Assembly: GCA_020050175.1 (NCBI GenBank)
Contig: JAGVKY010000044.1
Coordinates: forward strand, 1-17,688
From: Parachlamydiales bacterium
Lineage (GTDB): Bacteria > Chlamydiota > Chlamydiia > Chlamydiales > JAJFMK01
DNA: 17,688 nt
Reading direction: 5' to 3'
The notes beneath the pieces are model-generated. The model worked only from the letters and a program-made list of their open reading frames with translations, was not told the DNA's origin and did no database searches. Positions 1 to 7,308 of the stretch are shown in pieces; position 1 is the stretch's first letter, and every line of letters starts with the position of its first letter. The position numbers and the translations under genes are program-made.

Positions 1-14
1 AAGGGAAAATAAAT

Positions 15-1694
15 TTAGTTATTTAAACAACCGACTAAAGCAAAAGCAGCAAAGACACGGAGCATGGGGAAGGGTTCTTTGAAACAGCCGATCAAAAAAG
101 GGGCCTGTTTGGGGCTTCCAAGCCTTGCGATCCCTTGCAACAAGATCTCTTTTTCGTGCCTGTCCCCTTGAGGATAATGCTCTTGTAAGATTTGGACTCC
201 CTCATCGTCTCTTCGCCATAGTGAAAGGAGAAGGGCAGCTTCAACTCTGTGAGGGAAGGAGGGGTCTTCTAGAAGCTCTTCCACTTGCTGCAACATTTCT
301 TCGGACCCCTCTTTGATTAAAAGAGAGGTGGCCAGAAGGCCTATTTCAGGTCTTCTATGAGTCAAAAAGCCTTTTAATTTTTCCTCAGCAAAGGCTGGAG
401 CAAAAGGGGCTATTTCGTTAAGAAATTCTAGCCTGGCGACTGTATCGAGATCTTTAGTTGTGACTAAAGCAGGGAGCGCCTCTCCTCTTTGAGGAGCGAT
501 ATACGAGACCCCCCCTTGTTCTCCCACATTCCAAAGAGGCTGAGCCTTATCGAATAAAGAGGAGAGTAAAGAAAGAAGTTTGTTTTGATCCTCGACATCA
601 TTGAGAAGGCCAAGAGAGAGATTAAGTTGAACAAAAGGTTCTGTGGTTTTCTCTAACAGAGCTTTTCTGATGGGCAGACTTTTCTCGCCTGCCGTGTTTA
701 AAAGCGCTGCAGAGTAGAGAGAAACTTTCAAATTAGGATGATTTAAAAAAGGGAGCCAATCTTCGGGTGTCGCAGCATTGCGGAGAGTGGCCATCCAAAG
801 AGAGGCGACCCTTGCTTCTCCCTCTGGCCTCTTTTTTAACCCCTGGATGATATCCGGGAGCTTTGGATCATGGGCATAAAGGAGGCCAATTGTCCTTGCT
901 GCCTCCAAAATAACGCGACGGGAAGGATCTTCTAATAAAGGAAGAAAAAGAGATAAAGGGGGGGCTGGGTTTAGGTGGAGGGCCAAGCGCGAGCCGACAG
1001 CTCGATGGAGAGATCGGGGGCTTTTTAAAAGTTCTTCAACTTCACGTCTTTTAGGCCTTTCGTGTAGGGCTAAGAGGGCCTCAAAAGCAGATTCCCGCTC
1101 CTCCTGCCGGCTGCTGCTATTTTCCACAACCTGGATTAAAAAGGGTTCCTTCTCCTTGATCCTCAGAGTTCCAAGCGAACGGATGAGGGAAAGTCGAGCC
1201 TCCGATTCTTTCTCTTCTGCTAGGCGTTTGATGATTTTATCTTTTAGGCAATCGTCTCCCATCTGCCCAGAGACTTGATAGGCAACGGATCTTATCATCG
1301 AATTAGGATGATCCATCGCCTCTTCTACAAGGTGAACGCCACGAAAATCTTTCGAGAGAGCAGCAGCCAAAAGGGAAAGAAGGCGAAGGGGAAGGGCTGA
1401 ATCGCGTGAGCCTTTTCTAATCACTCCCCAAGCCATCGCCTCTAACAAAAAAGGGTCAAGGGCTTTTTCTTGATCGAGCTCTTCGAGCTTTTTCCATCGA
1501 GCGACCATCTCATCAATTCTTTCGCATTCAGAAAATGTTTCAACCGAAAGAGTGAGTAAAGATGTGTTATCAGGCTCCTCTTTTAACGCCTTTTCGGCCA
1601 GTTCTGAGGCCAATTGACAAGCCCCGACTGTGAGGGCGTCACGGATCTCTTGGAAAGGGGCAAAAAGAAAAAAAAGGCTAAGCCATAGTACCAA
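15..1694 (-). CDS. HEAT-repeat protein with N-terminal hydrophobic segment
   Basis: This predicted helical-repeat scaffold protein has 559 residues. The first ~14 residues are strongly hydrophobic (LWLSLFFLF), like a signal peptide or membrane anchor, so an envelope or periplasmic place is possible. Residues ~20-75 look TPR-like. From ~100 to the end there are repeated antiparallel helix pairs of HEAT type, for example around 'HPNSMIRSVAYQVSG', and again near the C-terminus at 'EPFPMLRVFAAFALVG'. No catalytic motif is visible. The start is TTG, because no ATG occurs before residue ~63 and a GGAGG motif lies 8 nt upstream. The gene overlaps the end of the HIT gene by 17 nt, so it is probably translationally coupled as the last gene of the MYG1-HIT-HEAT operon. 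As I recall, a HEAT-like hypothetical sits at the same place in C. trachomatis (CT384). The family assignment is fairly sure; the function is unknown. Confidence 0.85.
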   Translation of the reverse strand: MVLWLSLFFLFAPFQEIRDALTVGACQLASELAEKALKEEPDNTSLLTLSVETFSECERIDEMVARWKKLEELDQEKALDPFLLEAMAWGVIRKGSRDSALPLRLLSLLAAALSKDFRGVHLVEEAMDHPNSMIRSVAYQVSGQMGDDCLKDKIIKRLAEEKESEARLSLIRSLGTLRIKEKEPFLIQVVENSSSRQEERESAFEALLALHERPKRREVEELLKSPRSLHRAVGSRLALHLNPAPPLSLFLPLLEDPSRRVILEAARTIGLLYAHDPKLPDIIQGLKKRPEGEARVASLWMATLRNAATPEDWLPFLNHPNLKVSLYSAALLNTAGEKSLPIRKALLEKTTEPFVQLNLSLGLLNDVEDQNKLLSLLSSLFDKAQPLWNVGEQGGVSYIAPQRGEALPALVTTKDLDTVARLEFLNEIAPFAPAFAEEKLKGFLTHRRPEIGLLATSLLIKEGSEEMLQQVEELLEDPSFPHRVEAALLLSLWRRDDEGVQILQEHYPQGDRHEKEILLQGIARLGSPKQAPFLIGCFKEPFPMLRVFAAFALVGCLNN

Positions 1695-2013
1695 GTTTTC
1701 TTCCTCCGATTAAATGGAAATGAAGATGGTTGATGGTTTGTCCTGCTAATGAGCCGTTGTTCGTTAAAAGACGATACTCATCAGCGCATTTGTACTTTAC
1801 AGCTAGTTCCTGAGCGCATTTAACAATTTCGGTCAAAATACCCATTTCACTTTCAGGGAGCGATTGGAGGTTTTTGTACTCCTTTTTGGGCATGATCAAA
1901 ATATGAACAGGCGCTTGCGGATATTTGTCTTCTATAGCGATGACATTGTCAGATTCATAAACAATTTTAGCAGGGAGCTTCCCTGAGATAATATCGGAAA
2001 AAATGGTAGGCAT
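1678..2013 (-). CDS. HIT-family (HinT-like) nucleotide hydrolase
   Basis: The 111-residue protein is the usual size for HINT-branch HIT proteins. These are cytoplasmic hydrolases of purine nucleoside phosphoramidates and related AMP-lysine or acyl-AMP adducts. The histidine triad is visible near the C-terminus as H96-L-H98-F-H100-L-I. By family knowledge the middle His (H98) is the nucleophile. The N-terminal 'IFSDIISGKLPAKIVYESD' and the central 'APVHILIMPKK' are typical HinT strands. The start is ATG with AAGGAG about ten bases upstream, inside the end of the MYG1 gene. Only 4 nt separate it from MYG1, and it overlaps the HEAT gene downstream, so all three are probably co-transcribed. It corresponds to the gene I recall as CT385 (ycfF/hitA) in Chlamydia. 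The family call is very secure; the in vivo substrate is not known. Confidence 0.95.
   Translation of the reverse strand: MPTIFSDIISGKLPAKIVYESDNVIAIEDKYPQAPVHILIMPKKEYKNLQSLPESEMGILTEIVKCAQELAVKYKCADEYRLLTNNGSLAGQTINHLHFHLIGGRKLGTMA
1703..1707 (-). promoter_or_regulatory. Shine-Dalgarno deciding a TTG start
   Basis: On the minus strand this reads GGAGG, 8 nt before the TTG at 1694. It lies inside the last codons of the HIT gene. It is the best reason to accept TTG as the start of the HEAT-repeat protein, and that start also yields a hydrophobic N-terminus. Confidence 0.7.
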
Positions 2014-2017
2014 AATG

Positions 2018-2890
2018 CTAAGACTCCTTCAAGACCTGTTGTAATGCTTTTAGCGCATCTTCCCTTGTTTCCCAAACAGAAATAAATCGTCCTTTGTGGC
2101 AAAAGATAGCGCCGGGGATCCCTGTCTTCTTTTTGATGTCATCTTCCAAGAGGCCGGCCCATTCTATTGGAAGGGGGTGGCGAACCTTCATCCGCTCGTT
2201 CGAAGAGGGAGGTATTCCGCGTAGCTTCCAATGCTTGCCTGCTGGCATCACCACAAAAATGGCAGGGTGTTTTTCGCCGCCTAATTCGAAAAAAGCATCC
2301 ATCCATGGAATTGATCGGTCAAAAAGGAGAACAGTCTTTCCTTCCTTCATCGCTGTTTTGACAGTTTCTCGGCAAGATTGCACATAAAGAAACCGCTCTA
2401 CTAAACGGTGAATATGCCCCTCTGCAAAAGATAAAGCATCGGAAAAAGCCCTTTTCTCCTCCTCTTCTGACGAGTCATAAATGATCGTATTGAAGTTGGA
2501 AATAACGTGAGAAAAGGTTGTTACATTGGGGCCTAAGAGTTCTTTGCCGTTGTCATAAGCATCAACACCTTGAACAAGTTCGTTGTAGAGGAGTTGATAG
2601 AGATCAACAGCGATTAATCCTCTCTCTTTTAAAAAAAGAAGGATCATCCCAGCACTGCTTAAAGGGCCGGTGTAATTCACCTGATGGTGATCGAAAAGTT
2701 TTTGCTCGGGGTCGTAAATACCCCCCACATCACAGACATATTCACATTCGTCTAAAACTTTAGGATCCCGCGTACGGAAAATACCTTCTCTTTTGATCTG
2801 TCCAAATTCTAAGAGAAGAGCGGCAGCTGTCACCTCATCGGCATGAAAGCGACCATCGTGAGTCCCTAAAGTCCCCTTTTTTTTAGCCAT
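2018..2890 (-). CDS. MYG1/UPF0160-family DHH-like phosphoesterase
   Basis: Using the ATG at 2890 the protein has 290 residues. It shows the family signature of a metal-binding DHH-like phosphoesterase. In this numbering these are H-D-G-x-F-H-A-D-E at ~11-19, D-V-G-G at ~54-57 and the D-H-H triad at ~67-69. Eukaryotic MYG1 is a 3'-5' RNA exonuclease; the role of bacterial members is poorly defined, but metal-dependent hydrolysis of RNA or nucleotide phosphodiesters is expected. A TTG two codons further upstream is also in frame, but ATG is the simpler start. No Shine-Dalgarno precedes either, and a good promoter -10 box sits only 8 nt before the ATG, so the mRNA may be leaderless. It is the first gene of the MYG1-HIT-HEAT operon and probably matches CT386 of C. 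trachomatis. Confidence 0.92.
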   Translation of the reverse strand: MAKKKGTLGTHDGRFHADEVTAAALLLEFGQIKREGIFRTRDPKVLDECEYVCDVGGIYDPEQKLFDHHQVNYTGPLSSAGMILLFLKERGLIAVDLYQLLYNELVQGVDAYDNGKELLGPNVTTFSHVISNFNTIIYDSSEEEEKRAFSDALSFAEGHIHRLVERFLYVQSCRETVKTAMKEGKTVLLFDRSIPWMDAFFELGGEKHPAIFVVMPAGKHWKLRGIPPSSNERMKVRHPLPIEWAGLLEDDIKKKTGIPGAIFCHKGRFISVWETREDALKALQQVLKES

Positions 2891-2898
2891 AACCAAAT

Positions 2899-2928
2899 AT
2901 TATGGCCTAACCACCGCCCCACTTTCAA
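2899..2928 (-). promoter_or_regulatory. Probable sigma70/sigma66-type promoter for the MYG1-HIT-HEAT operon
   Basis: On the minus strand the -35 is TTGAAA (2923-2928, 5 of 6 matches to TTGACA), the spacer is 18 bp, and the -10 is CATAAT (2899-2904, 5 of 6 matches to TATAAT). The predicted transcription start falls 1-2 nt before, or at, the ATG at 2890. It fits well but has not been tested. Confidence 0.55.
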
Positions 2929-2989
2929 TGTTTGAAAAGAGGAAGTTGTCGACAAATGAAACATTAGGTTGCCAACAACTCGCCACCTA

Positions 2990-3016
2990 TGGCAAAGCAA
3001 AAATTTATGTTTGCCA
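2990..3016. repeat. Inverted repeat, possible operator or hairpin
   Basis: TGGCAAA (2990-2996) and its perfect complement TTTGCCA (3010-3016) are separated by 13 bp. No T-run follows, so a terminator is unlikely. A dimeric regulator site is possible but is only an inference. Confidence 0.4.
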
Positions 3017-3140
3017 ATAGCAGCTTGTAGGTGTCGTTATAAAGCGCGAATAATCAGATATTTGCAAATTTTGGCTGTAAACTATTTTTGTTGAAAAATT
3101 TTACATAAATTTGAAGGGAAAACACCTGCTAAACCCTTTT

Positions 3141-3160
3141 TTACGCACAGCCTATCCACA
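3141..3160 (+). promoter_or_regulatory. Two tandem DnaA-box-like 9-mers
   Basis: TTACGCACA (3141-3149) and CTATCCACA (3152-3160) each differ by one base from the DnaA consensus TTATNCACA. They have the same orientation, lie 2 nt apart, and sit just downstream of an AT-rich stretch. One mismatch is common by chance, so DnaA binding is only a suggestion. Confidence 0.25.
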
Positions 3161-3290
3161 GAGGACCCACAATTTAACGGCAAAACCTCCCTCCTAACCC
3201 TTAAATCAAGAGAACAATTAGTGAACACGCACAGGAGAATAAAAAGTTTAAGCGTTTTGGAATCTCTGATAGGGTAGAGTCAGGATTGTG

Positions 3291-5399
3291 ATGGAACTCC
3301 CTATAAATGGGCGGGGTTATGACCTTGCCTCACCTGACGGAAAATTAGTTGAATGGGTCCCTCTTGAAGGGGGGAATTTCCGTGGGAGAATTGAAATTGT
3401 TGATATTTCTCCCCATTTTGTCGGTTTCGACCTGCCCAAAGAAAAACTCCAATTCAATATCAAAAGTACTTTAGCTCAGTTAGGGGTTGAGGGGCGTCTT
3501 CTCTCTTTAGACATTCAAAGGGGCAAACGAAAAGCAATTCTCGAAGTAGATTGTTTTTCGGTCGGAGCTTATGGAAAAAAGATGCTCCACCTCCTCGGTC
3601 AAGGGGCCGACATTGGCAAACTTTTTGCGCCGGATGAGAGACGAAAAGTGCGCGATCCCTATTATCTCGACAGGATGTTTGGACGTTCCGATCGATGGGG
3701 CAATCCTCTCTTGTCTCTCGGTGGTTTGCAGGGGAGCGACCAACTTTTTTTAGAAAAAGTGGAGGGGAGATGTGTCGCATTTCTTTCTCTATTACGTGGG
3801 GTTGTCCATTACGAACCTGCGGTCGAAGGATTCCTTCCTACTCTTGCAAAAGGACTTAAAAAAGAATTGCCGATGAGGGAGCTTCTCTCTTTGAATCAAT
3901 ATATAGACCACGAAGAGCCCCGTTATTTACAAAAAGGAGAGCTCCTTTTAGTCAAAACCCCTCCTCTGCATGTGCGAACTGTTTTTGCAAGAGTTGCAGA
4001 AGAACTTCTTCCTCCCGGTTATCACCACACTTCAGCCTCTGTCCTACAACCTGATACCCAAGCGTCTGGCGATATCTACGAATTTTATGGGGAGAGCGAA
4101 AGAGAAATTGCCGATATCCCGCTAGAATTTTTTACTCTTGAGCCCTATCGAGAGTATGTTTTTTTTGCAGACCGCGACCAGCTCCAGTCTTCTTTAGAAA
4201 AACCGGAAACTCTTTTTAAAGCTTTTTCTACCGCCCCTCCACCCGAGGAGGATCAAGCGGCAGTCTTTATTGCAAAAGGTAGCCAACTAGTCTCTTTAAC
4301 AGGTGCAGACTGGGTGACTGCAAAAGCCCATTTACACGATTTTCCGGGATTTAATCTGGCCACCCGTCAAGCTATGATGGTGGAGCGGTATATCGAGCAG
4401 CAAGCCTCTTACCCATTTCTGTACGCCATTGAAAAAGGGATTGTCACTAGCCAAGGTGTTTTGCTCTCTCGCTATTTTCCTTCCCCGCTGATGAAAAGGA
4501 TGTATTTGAGCGATCTTGTGCAAAGATCGATCAAAGGGATCTATTTTCAATATCCTTCTCGTACTAATGGGGTCTTTTTTTCGCAGGAGGATCGCGCCTT
4601 TCTCCACGATCTTTTGGTTTTTGGAATTCCTGTTTTTTGGGTCGATGAAGCTTCTCAAAAGATTTTACGCTATGTCTCCAAAGAAGGGCGCGAGTCGGGA
4701 ATGTTTGTCCCTCTCGATAAAGTCGACACTTACCTTAAAGCAACTCTCTTTGGCGTCTACGGATCAAATCTCATTTCTTATGGCTTTGAGGATTTTCTTT
4801 TAGAGCTCTTTCGGGGTGTAGAGGAGATGAGAAAAGATTTCTCTCACCCGCTATTTGGTCCCGAGACACCGATTGCGCTTGTGACAGGCGGTGGTCCGGG
4901 AGTGATGGAGCTTGGCAATAAGGTTGCCAAAACTTTGGGGATCCTCTCTTGTGCCAATATCATCGACTTTCAGACCAAAGGGAAAAATATCGTTAACGAA
5001 CAAAGGCAAAACCCTTTTGTTGAAGCTAAAATGACTTATCGCCTTGATCGTCTTGTTGAACGACAGGCAGAATTTAATCTTGATTTCCCTCTTTTCACGA
5101 TCGGGGGAATAGGCACCGATTTTGAATTTTACCTCGAACAAGTCAGGCGAAAAGTGGGTTCGCAGCGCCTCACCCCCATCCTCCTTCTTGGCGAGGTCAG
5201 TTACTGGGAAGAGAAGATCACCCATAATTTCCAATCCAACCTCAAAAATGGAACCATCAAGGGTTCTGAGTGGATTTCGAACTGCTATTTCGTGGTCGAC
5301 ACCCCTCAAAAAGCCCTCGATGTCTACCACCGCTTTTTCTCAGGCGAACTCCTGGTCGGGCCCGGCGGCCCCATCTACGAAAAAGGCTTCTGTTTTTAA
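3291..5399 (+). CDS. Large protein with C-terminal LOG-like (lysine-decarboxylase-like) Rossmann domain
   Basis: With the ATG at 3291 (AGGA 5 nt upstream) the protein has 702 residues; an in-frame GTG lies just before. Residues ~515-690 resemble the LOG/TIGR00730/PpnN nucleotide-binding fold. They carry a GGGPGVMELGN loop starting at ~533 and GGIGTDFE at ~605-612, which keeps the GGxGTxxE core of the family's PGGxGTxxE motif with Ile in place of Pro. LOG-type enzymes release the base from nucleoside 5'-monophosphates, so nucleotide binding or phosphoribohydrolase activity is plausible. The ~500 residues ahead of this domain match nothing I recognise and make it much longer than LOG (~200 aa) or PpnN (~450 aa). 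No signal peptide or membrane span is seen. It is divergent from the MYG1 operon, and I recall a protein of this size at the matching Chlamydia position (CT387). Domain call fairly good; function open. Confidence 0.85.
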   Translation: MELPINGRGYDLASPDGKLVEWVPLEGGNFRGRIEIVDISPHFVGFDLPKEKLQFNIKSTLAQLGVEGRLLSLDIQRGKRKAILEVDCFSVGAYGKKMLHLLGQGADIGKLFAPDERRKVRDPYYLDRMFGRSDRWGNPLLSLGGLQGSDQLFLEKVEGRCVAFLSLLRGVVHYEPAVEGFLPTLAKGLKKELPMRELLSLNQYIDHEEPRYLQKGELLLVKTPPLHVRTVFARVAEELLPPGYHHTSASVLQPDTQASGDIYEFYGESEREIADIPLEFFTLEPYREYVFFADRDQLQSSLEKPETLFKAFSTAPPPEEDQAAVFIAKGSQLVSLTGADWVTAKAHLHDFPGFNLATRQAMMVERYIEQQASYPFLYAIEKGIVTSQGVLLSRYFPSPLMKRMYLSDLVQRSIKGIYFQYPSRTNGVFFSQEDRAFLHDLLVFGIPVFWVDEASQKILRYVSKEGRESGMFVPLDKVDTYLKATLFGVYGSNLISYGFEDFLLELFRGVEEMRKDFSHPLFGPETPIALVTGGGPGVMELGNKVAKTLGILSCANIIDFQTKGKNIVNEQRQNPFVEAKMTYRLDRLVERQAEFNLDFPLFTIGGIGTDFEFYLEQVRRKVGSQRLTPILLLGEVSYWEEKITHNFQSNLKNGTIKGSEWISNCYFVVDTPQKALDVYHRFFSGELLVGPGGPIYEKGFCF

Positions 5400-6232
5400 G
5401 TCTTTTTTGGTTCCACTGGTGGGGCTTTAATAAAGTTGAAGAGAGAAACGCGTAAGAAAGGGGCGTATTCGTCGTTCGGGACGATATCTTTATCTTTAGG
5501 ATTGCCAAACGTGATTGTTTTTAGATAGTTGGGAGCCGATTCCAAGGTAAGATTACGCCAGTAATTGCGGGCAAAATGGGGATTCTCTGCCAAAAAAGCT
5601 TTTAGCTGCCCAAAATTTGCCTCCATTTTATTGATGGCATCACCCTCGATGTAATAATTTTTCCAACCAAGAACAGCCAGCCGCACCTTTATGGGGAGCC
5701 CTTTTACTTCTTGGTTTCCAAGCATCACAGGAAGTTTATCGATGAGTTTGACGTAGTCTGAAGGCGCTTCCGGCCACCATTTAGGGAGCCATTCTTGAAA
5801 GCTGGCAAGAAACTGTTGGAACTCATTCACAGTGATAGGGCGATCTGATGTGTCATCCCCGATGAGATGGTGCCAAGTGTGATAGTTAAAAAGGACTTCA
5901 GGTGGGGCTTGGACAAGCTCATCTGCTTTTTCTGGATAGGGAGCAACAGTATCTAAATATTGGTAACCAGGAAGGTAGGCCTGTTTAGAAGAGACATTAA
6001 TCCGCATAAATTGAGGATTTTCCCAAAGGAAAAGGGAGAAATCTCGATTGGTGACATGATAAAAAGAGGTTGCGGCGTGAGCTTCGCTTAAATGATCGTC
6101 CATCCATGTTTGAATGGTGGAAAGGAGGCCGATGAGAAGAGCTAATAAAAAAAGCCATAACCATAAAGAGGTGCGGTCATCTTTTCGACCTTCTCCTCCC
6201 AAACCGTTATCATCAATCTCATTAGAAGCCAT
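5396..6232 (-). CDS. Single-pass membrane protein of unknown function
   Basis: I do not recognise this 278-residue protein. An acidic and basic cytoplasmic tail (~20 residues) leads into one strong transmembrane helix at about 24-43 (LWLWLFLLALLIGLLSTI). A soluble, Trp/Tyr/Pro-rich remainder follows, presumably periplasmic. It ends in a Pro- and Lys-rich tail. No catalytic motif is visible. The start is ATG with AGGG about six bases before it. The gene starts 11 nt inside the end of the upstream DUF1207-like gene, so the two are almost certainly one operon and may act together at the envelope. Its 3' end overlaps that of the opposing LOG-like gene by 4 bp, with no room for a normal terminator. 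The coding call is secure; the function is unknown. Confidence 0.8.
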   Translation of the reverse strand: MASNEIDDNGLGGEGRKDDRTSLWLWLFLLALLIGLLSTIQTWMDDHLSEAHAATSFYHVTNRDFSLFLWENPQFMRINVSSKQAYLPGYQYLDTVAPYPEKADELVQAPPEVLFNYHTWHHLIGDDTSDRPITVNEFQQFLASFQEWLPKWWPEAPSDYVKLIDKLPVMLGNQEVKGLPIKVRLAVLGWKNYYIEGDAINKMEANFGQLKAFLAENPHFARNYWRNLTLESAPNYLKTITFGNPKDKDIVPNDEYAPFLRVSLFNFIKAPPVEPKKT

Positions 6233-7241
6233 AGCTAACCCTGAGACTCATATAATCTGTACGTTGACGACAGAATTGTCCCTCTAGAGAGAAGCCGTCA
6301 TGGAATTCAAAAAAGATTCTGAGTCTACGCTCAAGCCCATACATCTTGCCGAATTCGTAACCGACAACATAAGTCTGATCTAAATTCCAACGGTTATCCT
6401 GCCTTAATCTTAAATGGGCAGCGACAAAAGGTTGCCCCTCTAGCATATGGCATACCGAGAAAAATCGGAGCCAGGGAAGATAGATTTCGGCTCCCCCTTC
6501 TGCAAAGAAAGGTTTAAATGGAAACGATTCATCCCTATGGACAAAAGAGCCTAATCCTAAGTAAAAACGAAAGTCATCGTTGATACAGTAGGAGGCAAAA
6601 AGATCGACTAATTCAGAGCTTGGATTTTTTCGTTCAAAACCAGGGTGGGTGATAAGGAACTCATCTCCGATGTGGGAGGAGATGTGGTACCCTCGAAAAC
6701 GATAGGAGAGCGTTCCGCCTTTGCTGAGGGGATGTGCGTAATTCAAAGAAAAACCGATGTAATAATCGGCGTTTACTAAGGGTTGTTCAGGTGCCATGGG
6801 ATGGAATACAGCCCAGAGTGCACCATCAACGTCTAACTCTAGTTCTCCACAAGGGAAACCGATATTAAACCACCGATAAATAGGGACGTAATCCCAATAG
6901 GAAACATCGATTCCGTGCCTTCTGTTGTCGATGGATCGATCGTTAAATCTCCAACCAGCGGAAGCAGTTAATTGCCTAGGGTCGGCCTTAAAGGGATAAA
7001 AGAGCGGCGGAGCCTCAGGCATCCAAACGCCTCTTAAACAACAGGGGTTGAGACAGTCGTATACGCAATTTTCGACACAAACGACCTCGGTGCCGTCTTC
7101 TTGCTGACAAACCCAGCAACTCCCTAGAGGAAGATGGTCTCTTGTGCATTGAGGTTCTTCGGTGTCTTCGCAGAAGTGAGTGAGTTCTTCACTCTCGCAG
7201 CAAGATACCGTTAAAAGTAGAGTCAATAAAGTATGGAACAT
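6222..7241 (-). CDS. DUF1207-like outer-membrane protein with cysteine-rich N-terminus
   Basis: From the ATG at 7241 the protein has 339 residues (an in-frame TTG three codons earlier is the alternative). A hydrophobic leader (HTLLTLLLTVS) suggests export. The next ~65 residues carry about 11 cysteines, several in CxxC or CC pairs. The segment 'FKADPRQLTASAGWRFND' then matches what I recall of the DUF1207 family, whose members keep an ADPR motif near the start. The rest alternates aromatic and polar residues like beta-strands and ends in RVSYGF. A terminal Phe is typical of Bam-inserted barrels. It heads an operon with the membrane protein 5396-6232. No Shine-Dalgarno is seen, and the promoter -10 lies only 9 nt before the ATG. 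The DUF1207 call is from memory; the outer-membrane place is inferred. Confidence 0.8.
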   Translation of the reverse strand: MFHTLLTLLLTVSCCESEELTHFCEDTEEPQCTRDHLPLGSCWVCQQEDGTEVVCVENCVYDCLNPCCLRGVWMPEAPPLFYPFKADPRQLTASAGWRFNDRSIDNRRHGIDVSYWDYVPIYRWFNIGFPCGELELDVDGALWAVFHPMAPEQPLVNADYYIGFSLNYAHPLSKGGTLSYRFRGYHISSHIGDEFLITHPGFERKNPSSELVDLFASYCINDDFRFYLGLGSFVHRDESFPFKPFFAEGGAEIYLPWLRFFSVCHMLEGQPFVAAHLRLRQDNRWNLDQTYVVGYEFGKMYGLERRLRIFFEFHDGFSLEGQFCRQRTDYMSLRVSYGF

Positions 7242-7250
7242 AAAGAACAA

Positions 7251-7279
7251 CTTATAGTGACGCCACGTTATTTTGTCAC
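7251..7279 (-). promoter_or_regulatory. Probable promoter for the DUF1207-like operon
   Basis: On the minus strand the -35 is GTGACA (7274-7279, 5 of 6), the spacer is 17 bp, and the -10 is TATAAG (7251-7256, 5 of 6). The predicted start is only about 2-4 nt before the ATG at 7241. The -35 and spacer also hold an inverted repeat, GTGAC ... GTCAC, which could be an overlapping operator. Confidence 0.5.
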
Positions 7280-7308
7280 CTTCTCAATAGCGGAATAAAA
7301 ACGATCGG

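Larger units (their letters stand above)
2891..3290. other. Divergent intergenic region, about 400 bp
   Basis: No gene is apparent here. It separates the leftward MYG1 operon from the rightward LOG-like gene. It holds the leftward promoter, a 10-bp perfect palindrome TTGTCGACAA (2946-2955), a 7-bp inverted repeat (2990-3016), an AT-rich stretch (about 3057-3125) and two DnaA-box-like 9-mers (3141-3160). I could not find a convincing promoter for the rightward gene. Confidence 0.6.

Noticed and set aside
4851..5330. 159-residue minus-strand open frame inside the LOG-like gene
   Set aside because: Entirely antisense to the conserved GGGPG and GGxGTxxE motifs; a shadow frame.
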